The translations under genes were made by a program, and so were the position numbers. Of a DNA stretch of 64,000 bases, positions 45,718 through 57,451 are shown piece by piece. The notes under the pieces are model-generated. The model had not been told where the DNA came from. It worked only from the letters and a program-made list of their open reading frames with translations, and did no database searches. This DNA comes from Voacanga thouarsii. Lineage: Eukaryota > Streptophyta > Magnoliopsida > Gentianales > Apocynaceae. The stretch's first letter is position 1. Every line of letters starts with the position of its first letter. The DNA lies in assembly GCA_026120185.1 (NCBI GenBank), contig JANUWF010001179.1, forward strand, positions 4,465,001 to 4,529,000, written 5' to 3'.

Positions 45718-46612
45718 GATTTATCATTCCTTATGGTTGGATTTTGATTTAAAAAATTAAACTTGTGTATTAAGTTAGATTTTTGTTAAGTCTTAAGAAT
45801 TTAAGTTAACCTTGGTTATATTTAGTATTTGAGTTCTGTTTTATTTTTTGAGTTTGAATGTGGATATATGATGAAATATAGGAAGAGTTGTTGATTAATT
45901 CTTATATTATGGATTTAAAATTTGCTTGAGTTTGATTTTTAAATAAGGAATGTGAGGAAAAAAAATTGAGAGTGAAAAAGAAAGAATGTGAGTTGAAAAA
46001 AAAAAATTTGCTCTCATTTGTTGAAAAGAAAAGAAAGAGAACTTTTTCTAAAAAGGGGGTAATATGGCGAGTGGAAGAGAAGAAACAAAGAAGCATCACA
46101 CTCTCTTAAGGCTATTCTGAAGGTAAGAAGGTAAGGAAAGAAAGGAGAAAGAAAAAGAACATTGCTGAAAAAAAAAATGAGAAATGATGACTATAAGGGG
46201 GCTAATACGGTGTGTGAAGAGAAATCCATTCACTTGAGGCTATCAAATCCCTAAGTTATTGAAAAAAAAAATTGAGAGGAAAAAAAAAAGAATGAAGTGT
46301 TTTTTTTTTTTTTTTTTTTTACTAACTTGAGTTATGTAAATTTGAGTTTATAATACTTGAATTGGTTAAATAGATTGACTTGTATGATTTATGTTATCTA
46401 TGATTTTTCTTGAGGAATAGGATGATTTACTTGTACTAGATATAAGCATGTTTAACTTAATTTTGATGGCCTTAGGATTGTTTAATTTAATACATGAGTT
46501 TTCAAGTTTTGAAAGGGTTAAGTGAATGACGAATTTATGTTTAAGATTAGAAGAATGTCATGTCTTCATTATGAATGAATTTGCTAAGGAAAAATTTGAA
46601 AAATTGTTTGTC

Positions 46613-47776
46613 TTTTTACCCCTTTATTATTTGTGGTCCTTTTGGAGATTCTTTCTTATGTTTATTTTTTGCCAATGAGGACATTGTCTAGTTTAAGTGT
46701 GGGGGGAGCGGTTTAGTAATATTCTTTATCCAAGTTTTTATCAATTATCTTGGTGGTTTCTTGGTATCAATTATCTTGGTGTTTTCTTCGTATCAAACAA
46801 TTTGGTCGAAAATTTTGAATATTTGAAAATTTGAGAATTTAGAAATTTTGTAGCTAAATTGAGCTTATTTGTCGATAATGGAGTTGTGATTTTCTTTTTA
46901 ACTTTGAATATGGATTTGTCATTCATTATGAATGGATTTTATTAAAAATTAAACTTGCGTATTAAGTTGGATTTTACTAAGTCTTGAGAATTTAAGTTAA
47001 CTTTGGTTATATTTGGTATTTGAGTTTTGTTTTATTCTTTAAGTGTGAATATGGATGATGTGATAAAATATGGGAAGAGTTGTTGACTAATTCTTGTATT
47101 ATAGATTTAAAGCTTGCTTGACTTTGAGTTGTGAATAAGGAATGTGAAGAAAAAAATTTTGAGTGAAAAAGAAAGAATGTGAGTTGAAAAAAATTTCTTT
47201 CATCTGTTGAGAAGAAAAAAAAAATATAAGAGAGACCTTTTGCTAAAAAGGGGGCCAATATGGTGAGTCGAAGAGAAGAAACAAAGAAGCATCACACTCT
47301 CTTGAGGCTATTTCGAAAGCAAAAAGGTAAGGAAAGAAAGAAAAAGAACACTGCTTAAAAAATGATAAAATAATGGCTATAAAGGGGCCAATACGGTACG
47401 TGATGAGAAATCCATTCATTTGATGTTATCAACTCCCTAAGTCTTTGAAAAAATTTTGAGAGGAAAAAAGAGTGGAGTGTTTCCTTGTTTCACTAACTTG
47501 AGTTGTGTAAATTTGAGTTTATAATATTTGAATTAATTAAATGGCTTGACTTATATGATTTATGTTATCTATGTTTTTGCTTGAGTAGGATAATTTTCTT
47601 GTACTAGATATAAGCTTGTTTAACTTAACTTTGATGGCCTTGGGATTGTTTGGTTTAATACAAGAGTTTATAAGGTTTTGAAAGGGTTGAGTGAATGATG
47701 AATTTATATTTGAGATTGGAAGAAGGTTATGTCTTCATTAAGGATGAATTTTTTAAGGGAAAGTTTGCTAAATTAT
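46613..47776 (+). repeat. P1 interior duplication, copy B
   Basis: Second copy without nested insertions, so the solo LTRs arrived after, or the copies were exchanged before, those insertions. Contains a purine tract (AAGTGTGGGGGGAG at about 46696-46709) and GGGGGCCAATA boxes at 47239-47250 and 47383-47393. Confidence 0.88.
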
Positions 47777-47810
47777 TTTGTCTTGTTCTAAATGCTTAGT
47801 GTTTTAAATC

Positions 47811-47853
47811 TTGTTTGCTTGAGGACAAGCAAAAGTTCAAGTATGGGAGTATG
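47811..47853 (+). other. P1 3' polypurine tract and conserved GAGGACAAG stretch
   Basis: GAGGACAAGCAAAAGTTCAA then GTATGGGAGTATG abut the LTR start TGATAG at 47854, the family's plus-strand primer. Confidence 0.85.
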
Positions 47854-49227
47854 TGATAGAAGATAAAATTATTATTATTATTTTAGTTATTTATGGTTGT
47901 TTTGAGATACATTTGTTATAATAACTTAGCATATTCCTTCATATTTGACATTTTATTTGTAGAAAGTATTTTTGACAAATTTATACAGATTTGAATTGAT
48001 TTCGAGCAAAAATATGAAATTTTCAGAATAGACCTAGCATCAGGCCTAGCCAAAGGACCAGGCGCTAGGTCTATGTTGGTTAAATAGCAAAAATAGAGAA
48101 GAACAGAACTAACCTAGCGCCAGATGGGCCGACTGGACCTGGCGCCAAGTCCACTCTGCCCATAGGCTGTTGTGCGCAAATTTGGTTTTTTTTTAAAGGA
48201 TTTTGGTATTTTTTGAATTCTACTGGAACTGGACTTCTCAAGTAATGAATTTTGGTATCAAGAAGGCTTATAAATACAAGAAAAATATAAGAGAAATGTA
48301 TGATTGAAAGGATCCAAATTAGCTACTCAATTACTACTCAAGGGAGCATTGTCCAAAGGAGGTTTTGAAGAGAAGAAGAAGGGCTTATCTATGAGTTTTA
48401 TCTTTTATCCTTTGTTTACTTTTCTAAAACAGTGATGTGTTTAATATTTTGATTGTAATTGGATATTATTTTGGAGATTATAATTTTGAGTTAATTGAAA
48501 TTCTTGATCAATCTATTGTAATCTTTGGTATTTGATTACTGGCTATCCTTGATTATTGATGCGAGTTCTTCTAATTGACTTGAAAAACCGATGTTAGGAG
48601 TTTTATTGGATTAATTTTGTATTTATCTAATCTTAATAAACTTGAGCGATGAAGTTAAGATTATAGGACTAAAGTAATCAAAGATTAGTTGATTTCACTT
48701 CGAGCAAAGGGTTATTAGCTACTTTCATATTTATAAGGAACTGAGTTTAATGTATGTTTTGGTTATGTTAGCTTAATTGACAAATATGTTAATATTAATC
48801 AAAAGCTAGTAATTTCATGGATTGGAAAACAATGTGGAATTTATCTAAATAGATTCATGACTTGAGAACTGATTGAATTTTACTTTATATTTTTTCATGA
48901 TGACAAGACAATAATTGACTGTGATGAATGCTAATTGATTCAATATTGTGTTTTCAAAATAATTGTCTAGTTACATGAAATTGTATCCTTGAGTTATATC
49001 TATTTTTATCTTTATTTTTTTATTCTCTTCTTATTTTCTTGGCTACACAATAAAGATTTAGATAAAGTAAGGTAGAAGTCTAAGTTCTCGCAGATTTGAT
49101 ACTTGCTATTCCCTATATATTGGGTATACTTACCTGTACATGTGATTTTAGTGGTTAGCAATTAAATTAAAACTTGATTGATTATATAATTTATTATCAA
49201 TATTTTTACACTAAAAGACACGCATCA
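47854..49227 (+). repeat. P1 3' LTR
   Basis: 1,374 bases; TATA box 48269-48276, AATAAA 49049-49054, GGCGCC-type boxes at 48055-48160. Ends CGCATCA. Confidence 0.9.
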
Positions 49228-49323
49228 AGTTTTTGATAATGCCCATCCCTGGCAACGGTGCCAAAAACATCAAGATTCAAATGTTTTCGATAGTGCCCAT
49301 CCCTAGCTACGATGCCAAAAACT
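49228..49323. other. inverted LTR junction with two primer-site copies
   Basis: 96 bases between a plus-strand LTR end and a minus-strand LTR end. On the minus strand it contains two successive primer-site leaders, TTTTTGGCATCGTAGCTAGG (near 49300-49319) and TTTTTGGCACCGTTGCCAGG (near 49245-49270), and then the start of the plus-strand leader (AGTTTTTG). Confidence 0.8.
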
Positions 49324-50699
49324 TGATGTGTGTTTTTTTGGTGTAGAAAATATTATTAACAAATAACACAATTAATCAAACTTTAATGAAAAGGTCAACC
49401 ACTAAAACCACACTTATGGGCAAACAAATCCATCGTATAGTATATGGAATAGTAAGTATCGAATCCACGAAAACTTAGGCTCCCATCTTATTTTACCAAA
49501 ATATTTATTGTTTAGCTAATAAAATAAGAAGAGACTAAAAAGGAAAATAAATAAAGAAAAAAATAGATATAACTAAAGGAAACAATTTCATGTAACTGGA
49601 CAATTATCTTGAAAATACAATATTGAAGCACTTAGTATTCATCACAATTAATTGTCGTCTTGGTATCATGAAGGAATATAAAATAAAATTCAATCGTTTC
49701 TCAAGTCATGAATTTACTTAGATAAATTTCACTTTATTTGTCAATCCATGGAATCACTATATTTTGATTCAATTAGCAGATTTGTCAATCAAGCCAACGT
49801 AACCAATATATACATTAAGCTCAATTCTGTAAAAACATAAAATTAGCCAATGATCCTTTGTTCGAAGTGAAATAAACTAATCATTGATTACTTTAGTCCT
49901 ATAATACTAACTTCGACGTTCAAGTCTATTAAGATTTAACAATTACGAAATCAATGCAGTGAAACTCCTAACATCATTTTTTCAAGTCAATTAAAAGAAT
50001 TTGCATCAATAACCAATGATAACAAGTAATCAAATACCAAAGATAGCAATAGATTGATAAAAAATTTCAATTAATTCAAAATCATAATCTCCAAAATAAT
50101 ATCCAATTACAATCAAAACATTAAGTACATCATTCTTCTAGAAAAGTAAACAAAGGATAAAAGATAAAACTCATAAACAAACCCTTTTTCTTCTCTTGAA
50201 AATCTCCTTTCAACAATACTCCATTGAGTGGTAATTGAGTAGTTAGATTGGATCCTTCTAATCACACATTTTTCTTGTATTTATAAGTCTTTTTAATACC
50301 AAAATTCATTACTTGAGAAGTCTAGTCTGAGTAGAATCCAAAAAATACCAAAATCCTTTGAAAAATACCAAATTCGCGCATAACCGCCTCTAGGCAGAGT
50401 GGACCTGGTGCCAAGTCTAGTCGGCCCACCTGGCGCTAGGTCTGTTCTGTTCTTCTCCATTTTTCCTGTTTAACTAGAATGGACCGGGCGCCTGGTTCCT
50501 TGGCTGAGCCTGGTGCTAGGTCTGTTATGAAAATTTCACATTTTTGTTCGAAATCAACTCAAATCTGCACAAATTTATCGAAAACACTTTCTGCAAGCAA
50601 AATATCGAATATGAAGGAATATAATTAGTTATTATAACAAATGTATTTCAAAACAACCTTAAATTATTTGGAAAATAATAATAATTTTAGCCCCTATTA
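49324..50699 (-). repeat. M2 LTR1
   Basis: 1,376 bases, outer edge reversed TAATAGGGGC. TATA box at 50278-50286 (minus). GGCGCC-type boxes at 50400-50530. Confidence 0.9.
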
Positions 50700-50718
50700 C
50701 ATACCCCCCACACTTGAA
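50700..50718 (-). other. M2 polypurine tract
   Basis: Minus strand GTTCAAGTGTGGGGGGTATG, the best preserved tract of the family. Confidence 0.88.
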
Positions 50719-52362
50719 CGTTTGCTTATCCTCAAGCAAACAAGATTTAAAACACTAAACATTTAGAACAAGATAAAATAATTTAGCAAACTTTCCCTTA
50801 GAAAATTCATCATTAATGAAGACATAACCTTCTTCCAACCTCAAATATAAACTTATCATTCACTTAACCCCGTTAAAACCTTATAAACTCTTGTATTAAA
50901 CCAAACAATCCCAAGTCCATCAAAATTAAATTAAACAAGCTTATATCTACTACAAGAAAATCATCTTACTCCTCAAGCAAAAACATAAATAACGTAAATC
51001 ATACAAGTCATGCCATTGAACTAATTCAAGTATTATAAACTCAAATTTACACAACTCAAGTTAGTAAAACAAAGAAACACTACACTCTTTTTTTCCTCTC
51101 AAAATTTTTTCAATGCCTTAGGGAGTTAATAGCCTCAAGTCAATGGATTTTTCTTCACGTACCTTATTGACCCTCTTATAGTCATCATTTTATCATTTTT
51201 TCAGCAGTGTTTTTTTTTCTTTCTTCTTTTTTTCCTTACCTTCTTGCCTTAAGAATAGCCTCAAGTGAGTGTGATACTTCTTTGTTTCTTTTCTTCCACT
51301 CACCGTATTGACCCCCTTTTCAGCAAAAGGTCTCTCTTATATATTTTTTTTCATCTCAACAGATAAAAGCAATTTTCTTCAACTCACATTATTTCCTTTT
51401 CACTCCAAATTTTTTTCTTCACATTCCTTATTCACAACTCAAAGTCAAGCAAACTTTAAATTTATAATACAAGAATTAGTCAACAACTTTTCCTATACTT
51501 CATCACATCATCCATATTCAAACTTAAAGAATAAAACAAAACTCAAATACCAAATATAACCATGGTTAACTTAAATTCTCAAGACTTAGCAAAATCTAAC
51601 TTAACACACAAGCTTAATTTTTAATAAAATCCAACCATAAATGAATGACAAATCCATATCCAAAGTTAAAAAGAAAATCACAACTCCATTATCGACAAAT
51701 AAGCATAATTTAGCTCCAAAATTTTTAAATTTTCAACGAAATTGTTTGATACGAAAAAAACACCAAGATAATTAATACCAAGAAAATACCAAGATAATAG
51801 ATAAAAACTTGGACAAAGAATATTGCTAAACCACTCCGCCATACTTAAACTAGACAATGTCCTTATTGGTAAAAAAAAAAAAAAATCATCTCCAAAAGGA
51901 CCACAAATAATAAAGGGGTAAAAAGTTTAAGCAATACTCCCCAACTGCAATAAAACGCCAATAAATATCAAAACTTGGAAGTAGTGAAAAGGGCAAGTCT
52001 AAGAAGACTTTATTCCTACCTGCAAAAAAAAAAAAAAAAAAAAAAAAAGCATAACGAAAATAAAGGCACACCTAAATAAACAAAATAACTAAAAAAAAAT
52101 ACTAATAAAAATCCTAACAAAGAAAATAAAGACATGACTCACTCCCCCACATTTAAGATGAAAAATATTTCCTTATTGTGGAGGAAAAAGATACTTAACC
52201 GACTAAAGAAACCAAACCTACGACAAAGGGATAAACTCTTTGCACTCATCATGCTTTCTCATCATTCCTTTATAAAAGACATTAATGCTTTTTGAAAAAG
52301 GTACGGATAATGGAAGTAGAAATAAGAGAGGTTTTTGAAAAATGGGAGGTTCATGGAAAATT
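50719..52362 (-). other. M2 interior, first (partial) copy
   Basis: 3' half of the interior with both GGGGGC boxes, purine tracts at 51834-51847 and 52141-52153, an A run at 52023-52047, and the C-terminal end of an ORF-X copy at about 52195-52362. No complete gene. Confidence 0.65.
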
Positions 52363-52447
52363 TGTCAAGAATTTTCAATAGTCCTAGTTATTAAAACAAA
52401 TGTATCTCAAAACAACCTTAAAAAACTGGAAAAATAATGATGATTTT
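52363..52447 (-). repeat. LTR scar inside M2
   Basis: About 85 bases matching only the first part of the LTR (TAGTTATT, GTATCTCAAAACAACCTTAAA, AATAATGATGATTTTA), followed directly by GAGGACAAG-region sequence without the polypurine tract. It is what remains of an LTR between two interior copies. Confidence 0.78.
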
Positions 52448-53898
52448 ACTTTTGCTTGTCCGCAAGCAAACAAGATATAAAACACTACGTATTTAGAACG
52501 TGACAAAATAATTTAGCAAATTTTCCCTTAGAAAATTCATCCTTAATAAAGACATAAACATCTTCCAACCTCAAATATAAACTTGTCATTCACTCAACCC
52601 TTTCAAAACTATATAAACTCTTGTATTAAACCAAACAATCCCAATGCCATCAAAGTTAAGTTAAATAAGCTTACATCTAGTATAAGAAAATCATCCTACT
52701 CCTCAAGAAAAAACAAAGATAACATAAATCTTACAAGTCAAGAAATTTAATTAATTCAAGTGTAATAAACTCAAATTTACACAACTCAAGTTAGGGAAAT
52801 AAGAAAACACTCCACTCTTTTGTTCCTCTCAAAAATTTTTCAGTGACATAGAGAATTGATAGCCTCAAGTGAATAGATTTTTTTTTTCACGCACCGTATT
52901 GGCCCCCTTATAATAATCATTTGTCATTTTTTCAGCAATGTTTTTTTACTTTCTTTTTTCTTTCCTTACCTACTTGCCTTCAGGATAGCCTCAAGAGAGT
53001 GTGATGCTTCTTTGTTTCTTCTCTTTCACTCACGGTATTAGCCCCCTTTTCAGCAAAAGTTCTCTTTCTTTTCTTTTCAACAAATGAGAGCAAAAAAATT
53101 TTTTTTTCAACTAACATTCTTTCTTTTTCACTCAATTTTTTTCCCCTCACATTCCTTATTCACAACTCAAAGTCAAGAAAATTTTAAATCCATAATACAA
53201 GAATTAATCAACAACTCTTCCCATATTTTATCATATATCCATATTCAAACTCAAAGAACAAAACAAAACCCAAATACCAAATATAACCAAGGTTAACTTA
53301 AATTCTCAAGACTTAGCAAAAATCCAACTTAATACACAAGTTTAATTTTTTAAATGAAAATCCAACCATAATGAATGACAAATCTATATCCAAAATTAGT
53401 AAGAAAATCATCACTCTATTATAGACAAATAAGCTCAATGTAGCTCCAAAATTTTAAAATTTTAAATTTTTTAATAAAATTATTTGGTACCAAGAAAACA
53501 CAAAGATCATTGATTAAAACTTGGACAAAGAATATTACTAAACCACTCCCCCACACTTAAACTGGGCAATGTCCTCATTGGCAAAAAATTAGCACAAGAA
53601 AGCATCTCTAAAGGGACAAAAAAAAAATAAGGGAGGTAGACAGTTAGCAATACTCCCCAAGTGAAATAAGCTGCAATAGATATCAAAATTAGAAATAGAG
53701 ATAAGGGCTTGTCTGAAAGAACTTTATTCCGACCTACAAAAGAAAACAGAAATAAAAGCACAAGAAAAGTAATGACAAAATAATGAGTTACCTAAATAAA
53801 AGTAAATAGCTAAAAATCCTAAGAAAGCAAATAAAGAAACGACTCACTCCCCCACACTTAAGATGGAAAATATTTTTCATATTTAGGAGAAATAACAC
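52448..53898 (-). other. M2 interior, second copy, noncoding part
   Basis: Repeats the content of 50719-52200: two GGGGGC boxes (52910 and 53040), purine tracts at 53545-53558 and 53844-53857, intron-like segment near 53732-53790. No gene. Confidence 0.65.
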
Positions 53899-54808
53899 CT
53901 AACAACTCCTAACATCAAACAAAGATACAAACTCTTTTCACTCATCATGCTTTCTCATCAAATCTTTGTCAAAGAAGTTTATGCTCAAAGTAGGAAATTG
54001 GCAAGATGAATGTAGAAAAAGGGAGGTTATGGAAGAAGGTCATGTTTATGAAAACAATTTTTCTCAGTAAAACAAAACACATTAACATTATTCTCTACCA
54101 TTCCTTTAGGCACACAACTACTGTTTTCAACATACAAGTGCATATAGTGTCTAAAGAATGCATTAAATTTGAAATCTCCATTTTTCCCTTCAAAAGAATT
54201 TTCACAAATAAAATTCCCTTTTAAACTTAGTGTTTGAGTTCTCAATGATGGGATCAAGAAATCCTTACTTATCAATACATGATCTACAAAAACTAAGTTA
54301 CCCCCCTTTGAATAGGATGAATGGTAGAAATTACCATCATTCTCCAAGGACTTCTTATGATAAAGCATTGACAGATCCAACTCTTTGAGGTATGGTAAAC
54401 TTAACACATCTTCATTGGGACCATTGTTCTTCAAGAGGTGAAAGGAACCTACAAAATCATGAGGCAAAGAGATATTAGAATTATTAGCACATAGAGTAGA
54501 ATTGAATACCTCTCTTGTCGTATTGTGCGATTGTCTTTCGGATTCTGGCTCTTCCATTTGGGAGTCCTCTTGTTTAGGTGTATGGGCTGTTTTGGCATCC
54601 TCCACCAACTTGGTTAGTTATGTTCTTTGGTTGCTCAATCATTGGGAAGCTTCGTGATGCCACTTAATGAATGAATTTGAATTGGCAACAAATTATTTGA
54701 TTGAAGCTTCAAGTATTGTGTACCTAAAAGCATTAATCCGAACTTGCAACCTTACCAACATATCATCATTATAGCTCCTTCAACATTGTGTCCATGAATA
54801 ATTGTCTA
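53899..54808 (-). pseudogene. ORF-X (M2 copy), longest open piece
   Basis: Open for 193 codons at 54608-54027 in this copy. From the N-terminus: VEDAKTAHTPKQEDSQMEE, FNSTLCANNSNIS, HDFVGSFHLL, LKELDLSMLYHKKSLEND, GNLVFVDHVLISKDFLIPSL, KGNFICENSFEGKNGD, and CFTEKNCFHKHDLLP. The upstream coiled-coil-like part (to about 54808) is broken, and the start ATG is ATA. The C-terminal 40 codons to the stop at 53899 are in another frame. No known domain recognised; Cys residues are not arranged as a zinc knuckle. Confidence 0.72.
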
Positions 54809-55000
54809 TGATAATATTAATCTCGCACTCAAAGAAAACTAAAGATCAAATCGAAAATAAAAATAAAAATAAAAACAAACAAAAATAATAGAAAAATAAC
54901 GAAAAGAAAATTACCCAAATTAGAAATATTCACAAACTACCTAAACACAAAACCATAAAGGCTAAATCAACAAGATTCGAGTGTTTTCGACAGTACCCAT

Positions 55001-55017
55001 CCCCAGCAATAACACCA
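55001..55017 (-). other. M2 primer-binding site, tRNA-Asp
   Basis: Reverse complement TGGTGTTATTGCTGGGG; several differences from the tRNA-Asp complement, mostly C to T. Confidence 0.8.
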
Positions 55018-55023
55018 AAAACT

Positions 55024-56367
55024 TGATGCATGTTTTTTTATTATAGAAAATATTATCAATAAAGTCCACAATCAATCAAGCTTTAACAAAAATTCCAACC
55101 ACTAAAATCACACATGTGTGCATGTATACCTATCGTATAGTATATGGAATAGCAAGTATCGAATCCACAAGAACTTAGACTTTTATCTTACTTTGTCCAA
55201 ATCTTTATTGTTTAGCTAATAAAATAAGAAGAGATTAAAAAAGAAAATAAATAAAGATAAAATAGATATAACTTAAGGATGCAATTTCATGTAACTAGAC
55301 AATTATCTTGAAAACACAATATTGAATCACATAGTATTCATCATAATCAATTGTCGTCTTAACATCATAAAGGAATATAAAGTAAAATTCAATTGTTTCC
55401 CAAGTCATGAATCTATTTAGATAAATTCCACTTCGTTTGTCAATCCATGGAATCGCTATATTTTGATTCAATTAGCAGATTTGTCAATCAAGCCAGCATA
55501 ACCAAGATATGCATTAAGCTCAATTCCCTAAAAACATGAAATTAGCTAAAAACCCTTTGTTCGAGGTGAAATCAACTAATCTTTGATTACTTTAATCCTA
55601 TAATCTTAACTTTGTCACTCAAGTCTATTAAGATTAGACAAATATGAAATCAATGCAATAAACTTCTAACATTGTCTTCCAAGTCAATTAGAAGAACTCA
55701 CATCAATAACCAATGATAACAAGAATCAAATATCAAAGATAACATTAAATTGATCAAAAATTCCAATTAACACAAAATCTTAATCTCTAAAATAATATCC
55801 AATTACAATCAAAACATTAAGCATATCATTATTCTCGAAAAGTAAACAAAGGATAAAAGATAAAAATCATAAACAAGCCCTTCTTCTTCTCTTGAAATCC
55901 TCCTTTGAACAGTGCTCCTTTGAGTGGTGATTGAGTAGCTAACTTGGATCCTTCAAATCACACATTTTTCTTACATTGTTCTTGTATTTATAAGCCTTTT
56001 TTATACCAAAATTTGTTGCTTGAGAAGTCTAGTCTGAGTAGATTTCAAAAAATACCAAAATCCTTTGGGCAGAGTGGGCTTAGCGCCGGATCTAGCCGGC
56101 CCATCTGGCACCATTCTGTTCTTCTCTGTTTTTGCTGTTTAACCAGAATGGACATGGTGCCAAGTCCCTTGCCTAGGCCTGGCGCTAGGTCTGTTCTGGA
56201 ATTTCATGTTTTTGCTCAAAATCAACTTAAATCTGTACAAATTTGTCAAAAACACTTTCTACAAGGAAAATGTCAAATATGAAGGAATATGCCTAGTTAT
56301 TTTAACAAATATATCTCAAAACAACCTTAAATAAGTAGGAAAATAATAATGATTTTAGTTCATATCA
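55024..56367 (-). repeat. LTR2 shared by M2 and M4
   Basis: 1,344 bases, with a primer site on its left and a polypurine tract on its right. TATA box at 55984-55992 (minus). Outer edge reads CATATCA. Confidence 0.9.
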
Positions 56368-57451
56368 CATACCCCTACACTTGAACATTTGCTTGTCCTA
56401 ACGCAAACAAGGTTTAAAACACTAAGTATTTAGAACAATGCAAAATAATTTAGCAAATTTTCCCATAGAAAATTCATCCATAATGATGATATAACCTTCT
56501 TCCAACCTTACATATAAACTTTTCATTTACTCAACCATTTCAAAACCTTATAAACTCTTGAATTAATTCAAACAATCCCAAGGCCATCAAAGTTTTGTTA
56601 AACAAGTTTATATCCAGTACAAAAAAATCACCCTATTTCTCAAGAAAAAACATAAATAACATAAATCACACAAGTCAAGCCATTTAACCAATTCCAGCAT
56701 TATAAACTCAAATTTATACAACTCAAGTTAATGAAATAAAGAAAACACTCCAGTATTTTTTTCCAATCAAAATTTTTTCAATGACTTAGGGAATTGACAG
56801 CCTCAAGTGAATTGGATTTCTCTTTATGCATCGTATTAGCCCCCTTATAGACATCATTTATCATTTTTTCAGTAATTTTGATTTTTTTTTCTTCTTTCTT
56901 TCCTTAACTTCTTGCCTTCGGGATAGCCTCAAGAGAGTGTAATGCTTCTTTGTTTTTTCTCTTCCACTCACCGTATTGGCCCCCTTTTAAGCAAAAGTTC
57001 TATTTTCTTTTCAACAAATAAGAGCAAATTTTTTTTTTCAACTCACATTGTTTCATTTTCACTCAAAAAATTTTTCCTCACATTCCTTATTCACAACTCA
57101 AAGTTAAGAAAATTTTAAATCCATAATATAATAATTAATCAACAACTCTTCCCATATGTCATCATATATCCACATTCAAACTCAAAGAATAAAAAAAAAC
57201 TCAAATACCAAATATAACTAAGGTTAACTTAAATTCTCAAGACTTAGCAAAAATCCAAGTTAATACACAAGTTTAATTTTTTAAATCAAAATCCAACCAT
57301 AACAAATGACAAATCCATATCTAAAATTAGTAAGAAAATCATCACTCCATTATAGATATATAAGCTCAATTTAGCTCCAAAATGTCAAAATTTTCAAATT
57401 TTCAACGAAATTGTTTGGTACCAAGAAAACACCAAGATCATTGATAAAAAT
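56368..57451 (-). mobile_element. M4 interior, left part
   Basis: Polypurine tract (56368-56386, minus strand TTCAAGTGTAGGGGTATG) and the noncoding 3' half of an interior with both GGGGGC boxes (56838 and 56970). Cut at 57451 by M3 and continued at 63478. Confidence 0.82.

Larger units (their letters stand above)
41704..46612 (+). repeat. P1 interior duplication, copy A (with two nested solo LTRs)
   Basis: Leaving out the nested LTRs, about 1.16 kb that is repeated at 46613-47776. Starts just before the second internal purine tract and runs almost to the GAGGACAAG stretch. Contains both GGGGGC boxes (46053 and 46197) and a T run at 46300-46320. Confidence 0.88.
39017..49227 (+). mobile_element. 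P1, plus-strand non-autonomous element with nested solo LTRs
   Basis: 5' LTR (39017-40399, lacking the first eight bases), tRNA-Asp primer site, ORF-X, interior with a 1.16 kb direct duplication, two nested solo LTRs (41838-43522 and 43667-45717), polypurine tract and 3' LTR (47854-49227). It is the only plus-strand interior of the family here. The 3' LTR is followed by a piece of primer site rather than a target duplication, so the right end has been rearranged. Confidence 0.88.
49324..56367 (-). mobile_element. M2, LTR-interior-LTR unit of a tandem array
   Basis: LTR1 (49324-50699), polypurine tract, interior with a recombination scar, ORF-X, primer site and LTR2 (55024-56367). Both LTRs are joined to family sequence on both sides (primer site to the left, polypurine tract to the right), so M2 shares LTR2 with a further unit M4, and LTR1 with a truncated unit. 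This is the signature of unequal exchange between LTRs, not of separate insertions. Confidence 0.85.

Noticed and set aside
45479..45760. 93-codon open frame starting MQTRRSRRLTGVQPEAP
   Set aside because: Spans the end of a solo LTR and the flanking element, with a poly-T Phe run; no homologous open frame in the related LTR at 11431. Could be an LTR-encoded leader peptide, but nothing supports it.
45902..53296. Several 60-95 codon frames rich in Phe/Ser (45902, 47007, 51308, 53084, 37926)
   Set aside because: They are the same antisense, T-rich noncoding interior of the M/P family; similarity follows from DNA homology, and composition is low-complexity.
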